From the NCBI GenBank assembly GCA_023459055.1, contig JAEWVR010000004.1, positions 186,001-250,000 of the forward strand: a DNA stretch of 64,000 nt. Reading direction: 5' to 3'. The translations under genes were made by a program, and so were the position numbers. The DNA comes from Fibrobacterota bacterium. GTDB taxonomy: Bacteria > Fibrobacterota > Chitinivibrionia > Chitinivibrionales > Chitinispirillaceae. Below, piece by piece: positions 44,269-54,174 of this stretch. The notes beneath the pieces are model-generated. The model saw nothing but the letters and a program-made list of their open reading frames with translations, was not told the DNA's origin and made no database searches. Position 1 is the stretch's first letter. Each line of letters opens with the position of its first letter.

Positions 44269-45723
44269 TCATTCTTTATAAGACTCTTTAAAATGTTCTG
44301 CCTGGTATACCTTATAAGATGCTTTTTTCCAACTGTCTGCAGGTAATCCCGCTTTCATCGACAAATGCTGCAGGAACTGTATTTTATCCGGGAGCTGTTC
44401 CCAGACCTGTGGAAGAAATGTCGACTGAGCCCCATGATATGATAATATCACCCCGTCAATCTGAGGACGTAGTTTTTTAAGCAAATCATCAGGATCACTA
44501 AAATCGAGCGGTACAGGAACAGTCAGTACAGAGACCTCAACACATATTTTGTCAAGCTCTGATGATTTAACCGGATCAAAGCGGGGATCTGATAGTGCTG
44601 CATTGCGTGCATTTTCTATCACTGCCTTATACAACGGCATAATCGGTTCAATATAACCGATGCATCCTCTCAGAGTATTATTAATGGTAAGCGTTACAAA
44701 ACAACCACGATTTTCTTTAAGTGCATCAGGCACATCAACATGTACCATATCTTTTTTCTTTACACAAGCGACAAGGCTTTTACGCGCGATATCAAGCAGA
44801 AATGCGTGATCACCACTTGTCAACCCACGATGTTCCTTCGGAGGTGCAAATTGTGCACGTTGTTCCGTTTCTACAAAAGCAATAGACGCATAACCGACTA
44901 CCCGATTTTTTTCACCATAATCCGGAGCAGTCTCCCACGACGTACGTGCATCAAGCTTAACAGGACTGTAGTTTAGTTTTTTCGCAAGCGCCATGACAAT
45001 TCGTATTGGTGTTTCCCCGCAGGCATCAATGAAACCTTTTTTTTCACCGGTAATAATCGTTGTTATTGTTTTACTATCAAGTTCACGTGCATCAGTCTGC
45101 GGGAAATAGTGAGATAAATCCGATGATGCAACAACGAGTGTATTTTTATCAATATATGGAAAAAGCAGTTCTGCAACAGCATCCGGATCTGTCTTACTTA
45201 CCAACACCGGAACGATTTTAAAATTATCCAACTGAACCTGAAGAAACGGAAGCTGTACCTCAAGGCAGTGCTCAGGCATTTCTGCATTTTTTGACATATG
45301 CACAAGCGGACTTTTCTTAAGTGTGTTTATTAGCTCACTATCAACCGGAATATCCCCAAGTGGTGTCTGATAAATGCGTTTATCGGTCAATGAAATACCA
45401 TTAATGTACTCATAATGTGATGGACCAATCAGAATCACTCTTGAAATCGATTTACTAATAAGTGAATACCCCGATCCCGCCACCGGACCTGAAAAAACAT
45501 ACCCTGCATGCGGACTGATAAGCATCCTCACAGTTCCATCAACGGTCGGTTTGTGTGAGCAATATGAAATTATCTCTTTACGCAACGCTGCTGGATTTGA
45601 TGTGTAAAACTTGCCAGCAACTGCTGCCGGACGGATATCCACGTCAACCGACGTTTCTGCATGTGTTAATGCCATAAGAACGACTCCGGAAAAAATGGTA
45701 TTTAGTATGTGTGTGATTTTCAT
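44269..45723 (-). CDS. Exported Memo-AMMECR1 fusion (AmmeMemoRadiSam proteins B and A)
   Basis: A 484-residue protein. An N-terminal signal-like segment (about 1-22) is followed by a Memo domain (about 30-285) with the three metal-ligand-type motifs MLISPHAGYVFSGP, PEHCLEVQLPFL and VVASSDLSHYF. Then comes an AMMECR1 domain (about 298-480) with GCFVTLTINNTLRGCIGYIE and RNAALSDPRFDPV. The third member of the three-part family, the radical SAM protein, is not in the window. Memo relatives include extradiol-dioxygenase-like enzymes; the function of the bacterial set is unknown. Export is suggested by the N-terminus but not proven. Confidence 0.82.
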   Translation of the reverse strand: MKITHILNTIFSGVVLMALTHAETSVDVDIRPAAVAGKFYTSNPAALRKEIISYCSHKPTVDGTVRMLISPHAGYVFSGPVAGSGYSLISKSISRVILIGPSHYEYINGISLTDKRIYQTPLGDIPVDSELINTLKKSPLVHMSKNAEMPEHCLEVQLPFLQVQLDNFKIVPVLVSKTDPDAVAELLFPYIDKNTLVVASSDLSHYFPQTDARELDSKTITTIITGEKKGFIDACGETPIRIVMALAKKLNYSPVKLDARTSWETAPDYGEKNRVVGYASIAFVETEQRAQFAPPKEHRGLTSGDHAFLLDIARKSLVACVKKKDMVHVDVPDALKENRGCFVTLTINNTLRGCIGYIEPIMPLYKAVIENARNAALSDPRFDPVKSSELDKICVEVSVLTVPVPLDFSDPDDLLKKLRPQIDGVILSYHGAQSTFLPQVWEQLPDKIQFLQHLSMKAGLPADSWKKASYKVYQAEHFKESYKE

Positions 45724-45822
45724 AGCTACATTAAATAGTGAAAATGAAATGTACTATCGTAAAGTAAAGAAGCCAGGATTGTTAACAAGGATACTTATTC
45801 AAATGCTTCTTTATTCAGGTAT

Positions 45823-46023
45823 TCAATATGCATCAAAAAAACGGGTATCAACGCCACCGGTTCCTATTCGCACATGTACTTTCTTTCCGCATTTTGGACA
45901 ACCACCATCATAGGCAGTTCCATCCTTGTTAATATAAACGCGGGAATAAATGTTACAGCATTTAAAGTTGATACCAAGAAATTTCTTCTTCTGAGGAGTC
46001 TTTTCTGATGAGGAATCAGTCAT
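45823..46023 (-). CDS. Small zinc-ribbon-like protein
   Basis: A 66-residue protein with FKCCNIYSRVYINKDGTAYD followed by GGCPKCGKKVHVRIGTGGVD and the end TRFFDAY. The two Cys pairs could bind zinc. Similar short conserved proteins with the RIGxGGxDxRFF tail occur in many bacteria, with unknown role. Start is unsure: ATG at 46023 (GGGG 8 nt upstream) or GTG at 46062. It lies between the Memo-type gene and a TPR gene. Confidence 0.7.
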   Translation of the reverse strand: MTDSSSEKTPQKKKFLGINFKCCNIYSRVYINKDGTAYDGGCPKCGKKVHVRIGTGGVDTRFFDAY

Positions 46024-46167
46024 TAATACACCCCATTCCTTCTGCAAGTACAGATTTATCACCCTGTACAGTGTAGCGTCTGACTTTAAAACGGAGAATT
46101 CTGATGTAATTTTGAAATATCACGCATTCTGGTGACAAATACATAAACATTGCATCAGAACTGGTTG

Positions 46168-46911
46168 TTACTGAGCTTTTTTCTGCAGCGCTTTTGCTTT
46201 CTCCAAAACTGCAGGAACCTTACCGGTTTCCAGTAATTCTGTCAACACTTCAGCTGCATCACGTTTTCGGTTCAGCTTCATATAAAGTTCAGCAATTGTC
46301 AACTTTGATTCATCAACATTCTTCGACTCCGGATAATTTTCAATAAACGACTTGTAATAAACTATTGCTGATTCATACTCGTTCATTTTAATGTAAAAAC
46401 GTGCAGTTGTCAGCTCTTTTGTTTCAATTTTATCAATTGCTCTCTGCAGATAGTATTCGACACTATCTTTCACAGGATTTTCAGGATAGGTTTCCAATAT
46501 TTCCTTAAACATCTCGATCGATTCAAAGGTTTCTTTCTGATCCCGTTCAAATGATTTTGAACTCAGAAAAACAGATTGTGCAGCTCTAAACTTCGCTTCA
46601 AAAAACAGTGGCGAATCGGGATAGTCTGATACAATCCGTTCCAGCTCGCTGCGGGCTTCCAGATACTGCTTTGTTTTCAGATAGGACATACCAAGAAAAT
46701 AGTACACTGTATCCATATTGGGATTTCCATTACACTGAATTCGTGCATCTTCAAGTATTGACTTAACCTTCGAATACTTCTTCATATTATATGCAGCTAC
46801 CGCCTGAGGAATTTTGACACTGCAATCATACAGCATCCTTTTTTTTGCATCAACAGATACTGCAACCAATAAAAAAGCAACACAAACCAACCCAAAATAC
46901 GTACGTTTCAT
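46168..46911 (-). CDS. Exported TPR protein (BamD/YfiO-like)
   Basis: A 247-residue exported protein with a signal peptide (cut near residue 22, VDA) and about five TPR-like helical repeats (YFLGMSYLKTKQYLEARSEL is one). The layout and length are close to BamD, but no lipobox Cys is present. It may therefore be a periplasmic TPR adaptor rather than the Bam lipoprotein itself. The next minus-strand gene upstream (47158) is a TPR lipoprotein of the CpoB type. Confidence 0.7.
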   Translation of the reverse strand: MKRTYFGLVCVAFLLVAVSVDAKKRMLYDCSVKIPQAVAAYNMKKYSKVKSILEDARIQCNGNPNMDTVYYFLGMSYLKTKQYLEARSELERIVSDYPDSPLFFEAKFRAAQSVFLSSKSFERDQKETFESIEMFKEILETYPENPVKDSVEYYLQRAIDKIETKELTTARFYIKMNEYESAIVYYKSFIENYPESKNVDESKLTIAELYMKLNRKRDAAEVLTELLETGKVPAVLEKAKALQKKAQ

Positions 46912-47157
46912 GTATCAATCCAGAAGTAAAATTGTTTGAAAATCTAAATATGCAGGTATAAAAGTGGTTTATGAATAAACATAAAAGCAAGTATTATTCA
47001 AAATTTAGTTAATTTTTCACTATTACCACTGCTAATCACGCAAAACCGGCCATATTGACTACCGGCTTTTGGGAGAATACGGCTGAGTATGTTATTTATT
47101 CCTGATGAATAGAATAATAACCGCTTATTATCACGAACTCACTGAAGAATGATAAAT

Positions 47158-47940
47158 CTATCGTATTTCATCAAGCAGTTTTTTAGCTCTTGACACATAC
47201 TCACTTGCAGGATACCTGTTTACCAGCTTATCAAGCTCTTGTTTTGCAAGCGTCTGCTGCCCCATTTTATTATAGGTTACCCCGAGTTTGAACTGTGCAT
47301 CATCTGCTTTTGATGAGCTTTTGAAGGTAAGTACTTTTTCGTATGATTTAATTGCTGACGTAAATTCTCCCAGGGAGTAAAAACTCTCACCGATCCAGAA
47401 ATTTGCGTTATCAGTATACTCACCTGATGGAAATTTGGTGATTACGTTGGTAAAAATTTTAATTGCGTCTTTATAATTCCGGCTGTTAAACGCTCTAAGC
47501 CCTGTATTATACAGGTCAATTTCAGCTGATCCTATTATTTGTCCTGCAGGTGAGAATGTCGGATCTGGTGCGGACGTTGTTGTTTTCGAAGAACGCAGCC
47601 CCATTGTCTCCAATCCTCTTATCTGTGCCTGCATATCCTTAATTGCTTCAATTAGCAGTGAAATCCTGTTTTCGATCTCTTCAATTTTGGCAGTTGATAC
47701 ACTCGAAACCTCATCAGCAAGCATTGTGAGCTTATTATCGTTCTCTGTAAGTTTTGTATTCAAAGCCTCAACATCAAGTTTGATCTCCTGTGATAATTTC
47801 AGTGCCTGATCAGAATTTTCCTTCACCTGAACGACATCAATTTCAGGCAATAACGCCTCATTTGCAAGTTGTTTTGTCTGCACTGCACATCCGGCGAACA
47901 GGACGACAACTGATAGTGGAAGAATAATTCTTAAAACCAT
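47158..47940 (-). CDS. CpoB/YbgF-like TPR lipoprotein
   Basis: A 260-residue lipoprotein (lipobox LFAGC, Cys about 18), then a coiled coil (about 35-110, DQALKLSQEIKLDVEALNTK) and three TPR repeats at the C-terminus (YNTGLRAFNSRNYKDAIKIF, YSLGEFTSAIKSYEKVL, YNKMGQQTLAKQELDKLV). This is the coiled-coil-plus-TPR layout of YbgF/CpoB, the Tol-Pal-linked regulator of outer-membrane constriction. E. coli CpoB is periplasmic, not lipidated. The ATG at 47940 with GGAG upstream is chosen over an earlier in-frame start. No tol or pal gene is in the window. Confidence 0.8.
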   Translation of the reverse strand: MVLRIILPLSVVVLFAGCAVQTKQLANEALLPEIDVVQVKENSDQALKLSQEIKLDVEALNTKLTENDNKLTMLADEVSSVSTAKIEEIENRISLLIEAIKDMQAQIRGLETMGLRSSKTTTSAPDPTFSPAGQIIGSAEIDLYNTGLRAFNSRNYKDAIKIFTNVITKFPSGEYTDNANFWIGESFYSLGEFTSAIKSYEKVLTFKSSSKADDAQFKLGVTYNKMGQQTLAKQELDKLVNRYPASEYVSRAKKLLDEIR

Positions 47941-48181
47941 AGCTGACAACTCCATAAAATGTGTATGCCATTGAGTATACAACAAATGTATCAGGGATGG
48001 CAATGTGAATCGTCATCTGATGCCAATGATCATTTCCCATCCGCATGCAGGCAATCACCCGATTTATGAATCACAGTGTACAACCTTGTCTCCACTTCCT
48101 GCCCCGACGTATATTTCTATCATATATAATGAATTAATCTATACGTTTGACTTTTTATCGATCGGTACATAATAACAATCT

Positions 48182-50752
48182 ATGATTTTATACAGATACA
48201 TTATTAAAGAACACATTTTTCCGTTTCTTGCATCTTTGTGTATTATTGTGTTTCTTTTTGCCATGCAGTATGCGATGTACCTTCTACCAAAAATCATTTC
48301 CAAGGGTTTGGATCCGGCAATCGTTCTTGAGACATTCCTGATTCAATTAGCATGGATCCTCGCACTCGCAATTCCCATGGCAATACTGACATCAACACTT
48401 ATGACCTTCGGTCAGATGTCAGGTGATAACGAAATTACCGCGATTAAAGCATCCGGATATAATTTGATGAAGCTAATGATTCCAGTTCTTGTGGCATCAA
48501 CTGCGATTGGTGTTTTTCTTACTTTTTTTAATGATCTCATTCTCCCGGATGCCAACCACAAGGCAGCAAATCTTCTTTCAGATATTTCAAGGAAAAAACC
48601 GGCAGCCTTTATTGAACCAGGCATTATCATCAGGGACTTTACAGGGTATACAATTTACACAGAAGATGTCGATTCCAAAAGCGGAACACTCAAAGGTATT
48701 AAAATCTTCTCCAACCTTGCCGGTCAGGATCCATCATTTACAATGGCAGACAGCGGAAAAATTCAGATCACACCGGATCAGCAGTATCTTGAATTTACAC
48801 TTTACAAAGGTGAAAGCCATAGTACATCACGTACCAATAAAGATGATTATTTTTTTGGACGATTTGAGAAACAGATAGTCAGTATTAAAAATGTCGATTC
48901 AGAACTACAGCGAACCAATTCAAGCTACAGAGGTGACCGTGAAAAAAGTTCACTCATGATGCTTGACAATATTAAAGAATTTAAGGACGCCAATAAACCA
49001 TACGAAAAAGAATACGAACAACTTCTTGATTCCTTAAAAACCGTTCTGAAGCGTTTTGATTCACTTGCTTCAAAATATGTTTTAAAAGAAACTGTCAGCC
49101 TGGATTCACTTACATTTTCAAAATGGCTTACCAAAGTTGAATCATCACGACCGGTCGCAATTGGTAATGTTGAACTTCATGGCAACCTTTTTGACCGCAT
49201 CTACCACCGGATTCATTCAAACAATCTGCTCATTGCACAACATATGGTTGAAGTACACAAGAAGTATGCAATTCCGTTTGCCTGTATCCTATTTGTTTTA
49301 ATCGGTGCACCACTTGGCATAATGGCAAAACGGGGAGGTCTTGGCGTTGGTGCAACATACAGTATTCTGTTTTTTATTATTACCTGGGCATTTCTTATCA
49401 AGGGTGAGATTATGGCAGATAAGCTTCAGATATCACCATTTCTGGCAATGTGGTCAGGTAATATACTTGTCGCACTATGCGGTATATTTCTGACAATACT
49501 GATGCTGCGTGAAAAAACAATCCGCTTTGACTGGATAGTAAATGGCTTTATACATATTTTTGCATTAGGTAAACCAAAAAGAAAACACTCATCCAACCGG
49601 CCATCAGTTCCATTGCTTGTAATTTTAATGTGGATTCCACGATGGTTTTCACGAAAACTGATTGGAACAGCTCCTACATACCTGATTGGATCGTTTTTAA
49701 GATTTACTATTGGACTTCAGCTCGCACTCGTTTTTACTTATGTAACAATTGACTATGTAAGTAATGCCCGCAAATTTGAAGGCATACAAATTGAAAGGCT
49801 CGCCTACTACTATTATTACTCTCTTCCCTGGATTGTGCAGGTAACCATCCCGATCGTCCTGCTCCTGGCATCAATGTTTTCAATTGGTAACATGGCACGA
49901 AGCAGCGAACTCACCGCAGTTAAGGCTTCCGGTATGAGCGTACGCCAGTTGACATTCCCTCTTTTAATCCTTGGCATTCTTTTGTCAGTCGGAATTTTTT
50001 ATGGTTCGGAAGAGATACTGCCAAAAGCCAACTCGCTCAAACGCGAACTTGAAGACAAGTGGCGTGATCCGGTCATAACAAAAAAACGTTCTAATTCCAC
50101 AGTGAAAGAATATCGCAGGGACTTTTACTACTTCGCAAACAATAAGACACTTTACTATTACGACGAGTTCAGTACATCACCTTTTTTTGTCCGTAACGTG
50201 CAGCGTCAAATCTACAAAGGAAGTGCAGTGGTTCAGAGCATTAAAGCTGATGCAGCAGATTTTCGTGACTCAAGTGGATGGCGTTTTATCAACGCTGAAA
50301 TCAGGGACTTTACAAAAGAGCCAATCAGTATCATCCGTAAAGATACACTTGTAGATTCAATATTGACTGCAAAGCCGGCAGTTATGGTCGCGCGTATTAA
50401 AAATAAGGATGAGATGAGTTACTGGGAGTTAAAAAGTTTTATTGAATCCGCAAAAAAACGTGGTGAAGTAGTCGAAAAATATCTGGGAGATCTTGAATTC
50501 AAGATAGCATTTCCATTTATGAATTTCATTGTTATTCTCCTTGGTATTTCAATTACTGCACGAATGGGACGTAAAGGTGGAGCGTTGCTTTTTGGTCTCG
50601 GGCTTGCAATAGCATTTTCATACTGGATCATCAGCAGATTTGCGATAGTCTTTGCACAAAACGGTCATATGCCGGTTCTGCTTGGCGCCTGGTTTGGCAA
50701 TATATTATTCTTCCTGCTGGGTATTGTTCTGTACAGAAAGGCATCCCGGTAA
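48182..50752 (+). CDS. Fused LptF-LptG-type lipopolysaccharide export permease
   Basis: An 856-residue protein with two consecutive YjgP/YjgQ-type permeases. The first half (1 to about 460) has ILYRYIIKEHIFPFLASLCI at the start, MTFGQMSGDNEITAIKASGY, and a periplasmic region. The second half (about 495-856) has LIGSFLRFTIGLQLALVFTY, SIGNMARSSELTAVKASGMS, and a second periplasmic domain. LptF and LptG are normally separate proteins that, with LptB2, extract LPS from the inner membrane. Each half has the usual 6-TM layout. A linker of about 30 basic residues joins them. A response regulator starts 2 bp after the stop. Confidence 0.85.
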   Translation: MILYRYIIKEHIFPFLASLCIIVFLFAMQYAMYLLPKIISKGLDPAIVLETFLIQLAWILALAIPMAILTSTLMTFGQMSGDNEITAIKASGYNLMKLMIPVLVASTAIGVFLTFFNDLILPDANHKAANLLSDISRKKPAAFIEPGIIIRDFTGYTIYTEDVDSKSGTLKGIKIFSNLAGQDPSFTMADSGKIQITPDQQYLEFTLYKGESHSTSRTNKDDYFFGRFEKQIVSIKNVDSELQRTNSSYRGDREKSSLMMLDNIKEFKDANKPYEKEYEQLLDSLKTVLKRFDSLASKYVLKETVSLDSLTFSKWLTKVESSRPVAIGNVELHGNLFDRIYHRIHSNNLLIAQHMVEVHKKYAIPFACILFVLIGAPLGIMAKRGGLGVGATYSILFFIITWAFLIKGEIMADKLQISPFLAMWSGNILVALCGIFLTILMLREKTIRFDWIVNGFIHIFALGKPKRKHSSNRPSVPLLVILMWIPRWFSRKLIGTAPTYLIGSFLRFTIGLQLALVFTYVTIDYVSNARKFEGIQIERLAYYYYYSLPWIVQVTIPIVLLLASMFSIGNMARSSELTAVKASGMSVRQLTFPLLILGILLSVGIFYGSEEILPKANSLKRELEDKWRDPVITKKRSNSTVKEYRRDFYYFANNKTLYYYDEFSTSPFFVRNVQRQIYKGSAVVQSIKADAADFRDSSGWRFINAEIRDFTKEPISIIRKDTLVDSILTAKPAVMVARIKNKDEMSYWELKSFIESAKKRGEVVEKYLGDLEFKIAFPFMNFIVILLGISITARMGRKGGALLFGLGLAIAFSYWIISRFAIVFAQNGHMPVLLGAWFGNILFFLLGIVLYRKASR

Positions 50753-50754
50753 CA

Positions 50755-51159
50755 ATGCAACCAAAGATTTTACTTATTGATGACAGCCATGATACTCTTG
50801 ACATAATGGAAATGTATCTTTACAAAGATTATGATGTAATTACAGCGATGAACGGATTTGATGCACTGAAGAAAGCAGAAGAAGAGCTTCCGACACTGAT
50901 TATAACCGATATCATGATGCCGGTTATGGATGGTATACGTTTCTTTAACAGCCTCAGGAAGATTGAAAAAGCAAGCCATATACCTGTGATCGCGATTACG
51001 TCATTTGCAAAAAAAATTACTAAAAAAAGTTTGATAAATATGGGATTCAATGGCGTTTTATCAAAACCATTAAAACATGATGACGTTATTGAAGCTGTGG
51101 AAAAAGCGCTGGCATTAACAACAGAGAAAGCATTTTTCAGTGATAATGATACAGAGTAA
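50755..51159 (+). CDS. Single-domain response regulator (CheY-like receiver)
   Basis: A 134-residue receiver domain only. It has the acidic pair in ILLIDDSHDT (residues about 9-10), the phospho-acceptor Asp in LIITDIMMPVMDG (about 53), the Thr of VIAITSF and the Lys of GVLSKPL, so phosphorylation should be possible. There is no output domain. The gene follows LptFG by 2 bp and overlaps the diguanylate cyclase gene, so it may control the cyclase. The cognate kinase is unknown. Confidence 0.9.
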   Translation: MQPKILLIDDSHDTLDIMEMYLYKDYDVITAMNGFDALKKAEEELPTLIITDIMMPVMDGIRFFNSLRKIEKASHIPVIAITSFAKKITKKSLINMGFNGVLSKPLKHDDVIEAVEKALALTTEKAFFSDNDTE

Positions 51160-52900
51160 ATCAAAAAAGCTAATTATTTCAGTCCTCCTGATTTTATGTA
51201 TTATAACCGGTTTTATTCCAGGTCTGATCTGGCATTACTTATCACCGGTTCTTACTATCATTACGCTGCTTACTTTTATCTCGTTTTGCAAAAAGAAAAT
51301 TGCTTCGACCGATACTCCGGTAAATCGTGTAACAGAAATCGCACTTCCCCGCATTGTTGAGAAACAGGCTATTGGTGACACAGCCCAGCTCCTTATTACA
51401 TCACTGGGAAGTGCCTATCGTAAACAGGCACGTCAGTCCAACGAATTAGTGATTGACACAATTCTTGATAATGGAATAAAGTTGATCTGGTCAAAATTCA
51501 ACTGTCATACGGTTGCATTTTTTTTCCCAACGCTTGATGGCGGGTATAAATTACGTAAAGTGAATTCATCAAGTGATTATATTAATGCCGACGCAATCAT
51601 CCAGCCAGGTGTCGGAGTTCTGGGAAGTTTTCTCAAGGATGGCATGAAACAACTGAATCTTCCTGAAATCACCAACGATAGTTCAACACTCTATTACTAT
51701 ACAAAAGATACCGGAGTACGATCGCTTATGGCCAGCCTTATCTCGGCAGGTAACGTCGACCGTGGTATTATTGTTGTTGACAGTACGAACAAAAACAACT
51801 TTACAGATGAAGACCATGCATTTCTTAATGTCCTTGCCTCAGTAATTGGTCAGGCTGTGTTTAATACCTATCTGTATACTGAACACAAGTTGATTCACGG
51901 CAGACTTGCTGCAATGAGTTCCATAGAAAAAGAATTTTTCAAAAATCTCAACCTTGAGTCTATTCTTGACACAATGATAGGAGTGATACCCTTTGCAATC
52001 GCTTGCGACAGAATCACGATAAGTGTTAAAAACAATATTGAAGAGAATGAGGCAATTATTAAACGTGCCTATGGTGTTGATTCATCATGGTTTATCAATA
52101 AGAAATTCTCCATTAAAGATAAGACGCTTGCAGGAATATTGTTTTCAAAAAACATGATGCTCAGCCGTGATTTTTCAAATGGACATTACGAAACGCGGTA
52201 CTGCGACGATGAGCCAATAAACGAGGAGTTTCGATCATTTATTGCCGTACCTGTCGGGGTTGATGACTGTAAAGCGATGATCCTTATCGAATCGTTCAAA
52301 CAGGATGCTTTCAGTGAATCCTGTAAAGAACTATTAACCCGTTTATCAATAAGTGCAGGGCTTGCAATCGAGAAAATCATTGTTCTTGACAAAGCAAGAA
52401 CACTGGCAACACGGGACGGGCTTACCGGTCTTCGAAATCATCGTGAATTCCAGCAGATTCTTAAAGATGAGATTACCCGTTCGATACGATATAACGATCC
52501 TCTCGCACTTGTTCTTTGCGATATCGATTTTTTTAAGAAGCTCAACGATACGTGGGGACATCAGTTTGGCGATCTTGTCCTTAAAGGCATTTCATCCCAC
52601 CTTGAAAGCTGTATTCGTGACAGTGTTGACACTGCGGCACGATATGGCGGTGAGGAGTTCGCATTAGTTCTTGTCAAGACCGATGAAAAGAATGCCGCAG
52701 AAACAACAGAGCGTATCAGAGCGCATATCGCAGGGCTTGTATTCAGGACACCCAGCGGCGAAGATATTCATGTCACCATGAGCTTCGGTATTGCAGTCTA
52801 TAGACAGCACGCAAAACAGCTTGACGAGTTAATTAAAAAGGCTGATAAAGCCCTCTACAGGGCAAAAGATAACGGACGAAACCGGGTGGAAGTTTTTTAA
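51140..52900 (+). CDS. Membrane-anchored GAF-GGDEF diguanylate cyclase
   Basis: A 586-residue protein with two N-terminal TM segments (about 10-50), a GAF-like domain (about 90-250), a second GAF-like region (about 260-415), and a C-terminal GGDEF domain (about 425-585) with DGLTGLRNHREF and the active-site RYGGEEF. So it should make cyclic di-GMP. The usual inhibitory I-site RxxD five residues before GGEEF is altered (RDSVD, one residue too long), so feedback control may be lost. The start at 51140 overlaps the response regulator gene by 20 bp; ATG at 51146 is an alternative. Confidence 0.88.
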   Translation: MIMIQSKSKKLIISVLLILCIITGFIPGLIWHYLSPVLTIITLLTFISFCKKKIASTDTPVNRVTEIALPRIVEKQAIGDTAQLLITSLGSAYRKQARQSNELVIDTILDNGIKLIWSKFNCHTVAFFFPTLDGGYKLRKVNSSSDYINADAIIQPGVGVLGSFLKDGMKQLNLPEITNDSSTLYYYTKDTGVRSLMASLISAGNVDRGIIVVDSTNKNNFTDEDHAFLNVLASVIGQAVFNTYLYTEHKLIHGRLAAMSSIEKEFFKNLNLESILDTMIGVIPFAIACDRITISVKNNIEENEAIIKRAYGVDSSWFINKKFSIKDKTLAGILFSKNMMLSRDFSNGHYETRYCDDEPINEEFRSFIAVPVGVDDCKAMILIESFKQDAFSESCKELLTRLSISAGLAIEKIIVLDKARTLATRDGLTGLRNHREFQQILKDEITRSIRYNDPLALVLCDIDFFKKLNDTWGHQFGDLVLKGISSHLESCIRDSVDTAARYGGEEFALVLVKTDEKNAAETTERIRAHIAGLVFRTPSGEDIHVTMSFGIAVYRQHAKQLDELIKKADKALYRAKDNGRNRVEVF

Positions 52901-52990
52901 TCACATCAATCTGTCAAGTACTGTTCAATGAGGAAAACCGATTATCAGACGCAGTCGGGATTCTAGTGTGAAGCGTTGATAAACCCCTGA

Positions 52991-53596
52991 TCATCTCTCA
53001 GTACCAAGATCATACCATTTCCAGATCACCCAGATTTTTGATCCCTTTAGTTCAATTCGCTTTAGAACAAATACCTGAGGCTGATTGATTATTTTATATT
53101 CATAGCCAATATCTATCGTAATATCAAGCAACAGATTTGACACCTTTACTTCGGCGTATAAAGAATCACAATGATATCTTGGTGCATCAATCTGGTACTG
53201 ATCAACCTCAATAGATATTGTTCGATCGAACATATTACGGGTACTAGCTACTTCAGCAGTTGCTTCCCAGTAGTAGAAAGCACTTGACTTATCATCAATA
53301 TATTCCATGAATGTATCTGGTTTTTCAGAGTTGAGTGGTCCATCATATTGCATTTCTGTATTGGCAAATCCGGATGCTACATAAAAGCGGAAATCACTTG
53401 CTAGTAGCGAGCTATAAAGACCAATATTTCTATATTCGTATGCTTTAATTAATTGATTAATAACACCAACTGGTGATTTACGGGGGTCTACAACCTCCAA
53501 CGGTCTATTTGTATCAGGAACCGGTGGTAAAAATGGATTCTCACAGGAAACCGATAACAGCAGTAATAAGAAAAATAGCAGACTATTGTATCTCAT
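52991..53596 (-). CDS. Small NTF2-like lipoprotein A
   Basis: A 201-residue lipoprotein with lipobox LLSVSC (Cys about 18). The mature part begins with a Pro-rich stretch and then SPVGVINQLIKAYEYRNIGL, followed by SSLLASDFRFYV, the start of an NTF2/SnoaL-like cone fold. The rest is beta-rich and ends with VIWKWYDLG. The ATG at 53596 (GGA upstream) is preferred over an upstream TTG. Its start is 1 bp from the end of the related lipoprotein gene at 53598, so both are probably expressed with the barrel protein gene before them. Confidence 0.65.
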   Translation of the reverse strand: MRYNSLLFFLLLLLSVSCENPFLPPVPDTNRPLEVVDPRKSPVGVINQLIKAYEYRNIGLYSSLLASDFRFYVASGFANTEMQYDGPLNSEKPDTFMEYIDDKSSAFYYWEATAEVASTRNMFDRTISIEVDQYQIDAPRYHCDSLYAEVKVSNLLLDITIDIGYEYKIINQPQVFVLKRIELKGSKIWVIWKWYDLGTER

Positions 53597-53597
53597 A

Positions 53598-54167
53598 TTA
53601 TTCCGGTGCAAATATTGATCTGGTTATAATCTCTGGAAAATCGTCCCACATAGTTAACTTATACGTTCCATCCCATATAATAACCATTCGTGATTTTCCT
53701 GTAAATACTTGTTTTTCAACAGCTTCAGTATCAACAGTAAAAGCATACTTCAACTCATTGATTGTTATTTGTGTCACATCACCATCGTTAGGTTTGTCAA
53801 TATCACTCCAGTTAATTTTAAATTTATTGTACTTACGTGTCAATTGCTGAAGTCCCTCTATAAATCTGGTTTTCTCATATACACCCGTACGTGAGTCAGA
53901 AAATTTGAAGGTATCTGAAAAAAAAGTCTCATAGTTTTTCCACTCAAACGGTTTTCCAATTGAATCAAAAATTGTTGAAAAATTAAAACGATCGACTGCA
54001 GTAGTAACAACTGGCAACTCAAAGGTATCCCGTGGCTGGAATATGCCACAAGAAATATTCAACACAATAACCAGGAGCATTGTCCTTTTAATTATCGCTT
54101 TAATACAGCACATATAGCTTATCTTCTTACTGTTTGATAGCATTTTCCACTTAAAATTATAGATCAT
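53598..54167 (-). CDS. Small NTF2-like lipoprotein B
   Basis: A 189-residue putative lipoprotein; the lipobox VLNISC (Cys about 40 from the first ATG) suggests the real start is internal, such as ATG at 54143 (GGA upstream) or 54080. The mature part is of the same size and order as the lipoprotein at 52991 (helix start, RFIEGLQQLTRKYNKFKINW, then beta strands ending IIWDGTYKLTMWDDFPEI), so the two may be distant paralogues. It begins 8 bp after the stop of the barrel gene 54175-56262. Function unknown; no domain beyond the NTF2-like outline. Confidence 0.55.
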   Translation of the reverse strand: MIYNFKWKMLSNSKKISYMCCIKAIIKRTMLLVIVLNISCGIFQPRDTFELPVVTTAVDRFNFSTIFDSIGKPFEWKNYETFFSDTFKFSDSRTGVYEKTRFIEGLQQLTRKYNKFKINWSDIDKPNDGDVTQITINELKYAFTVDTEAVEKQVFTGKSRMVIIWDGTYKLTMWDDFPEIITRSIFAPE

Positions 54168-54174
54168 TTAAATC

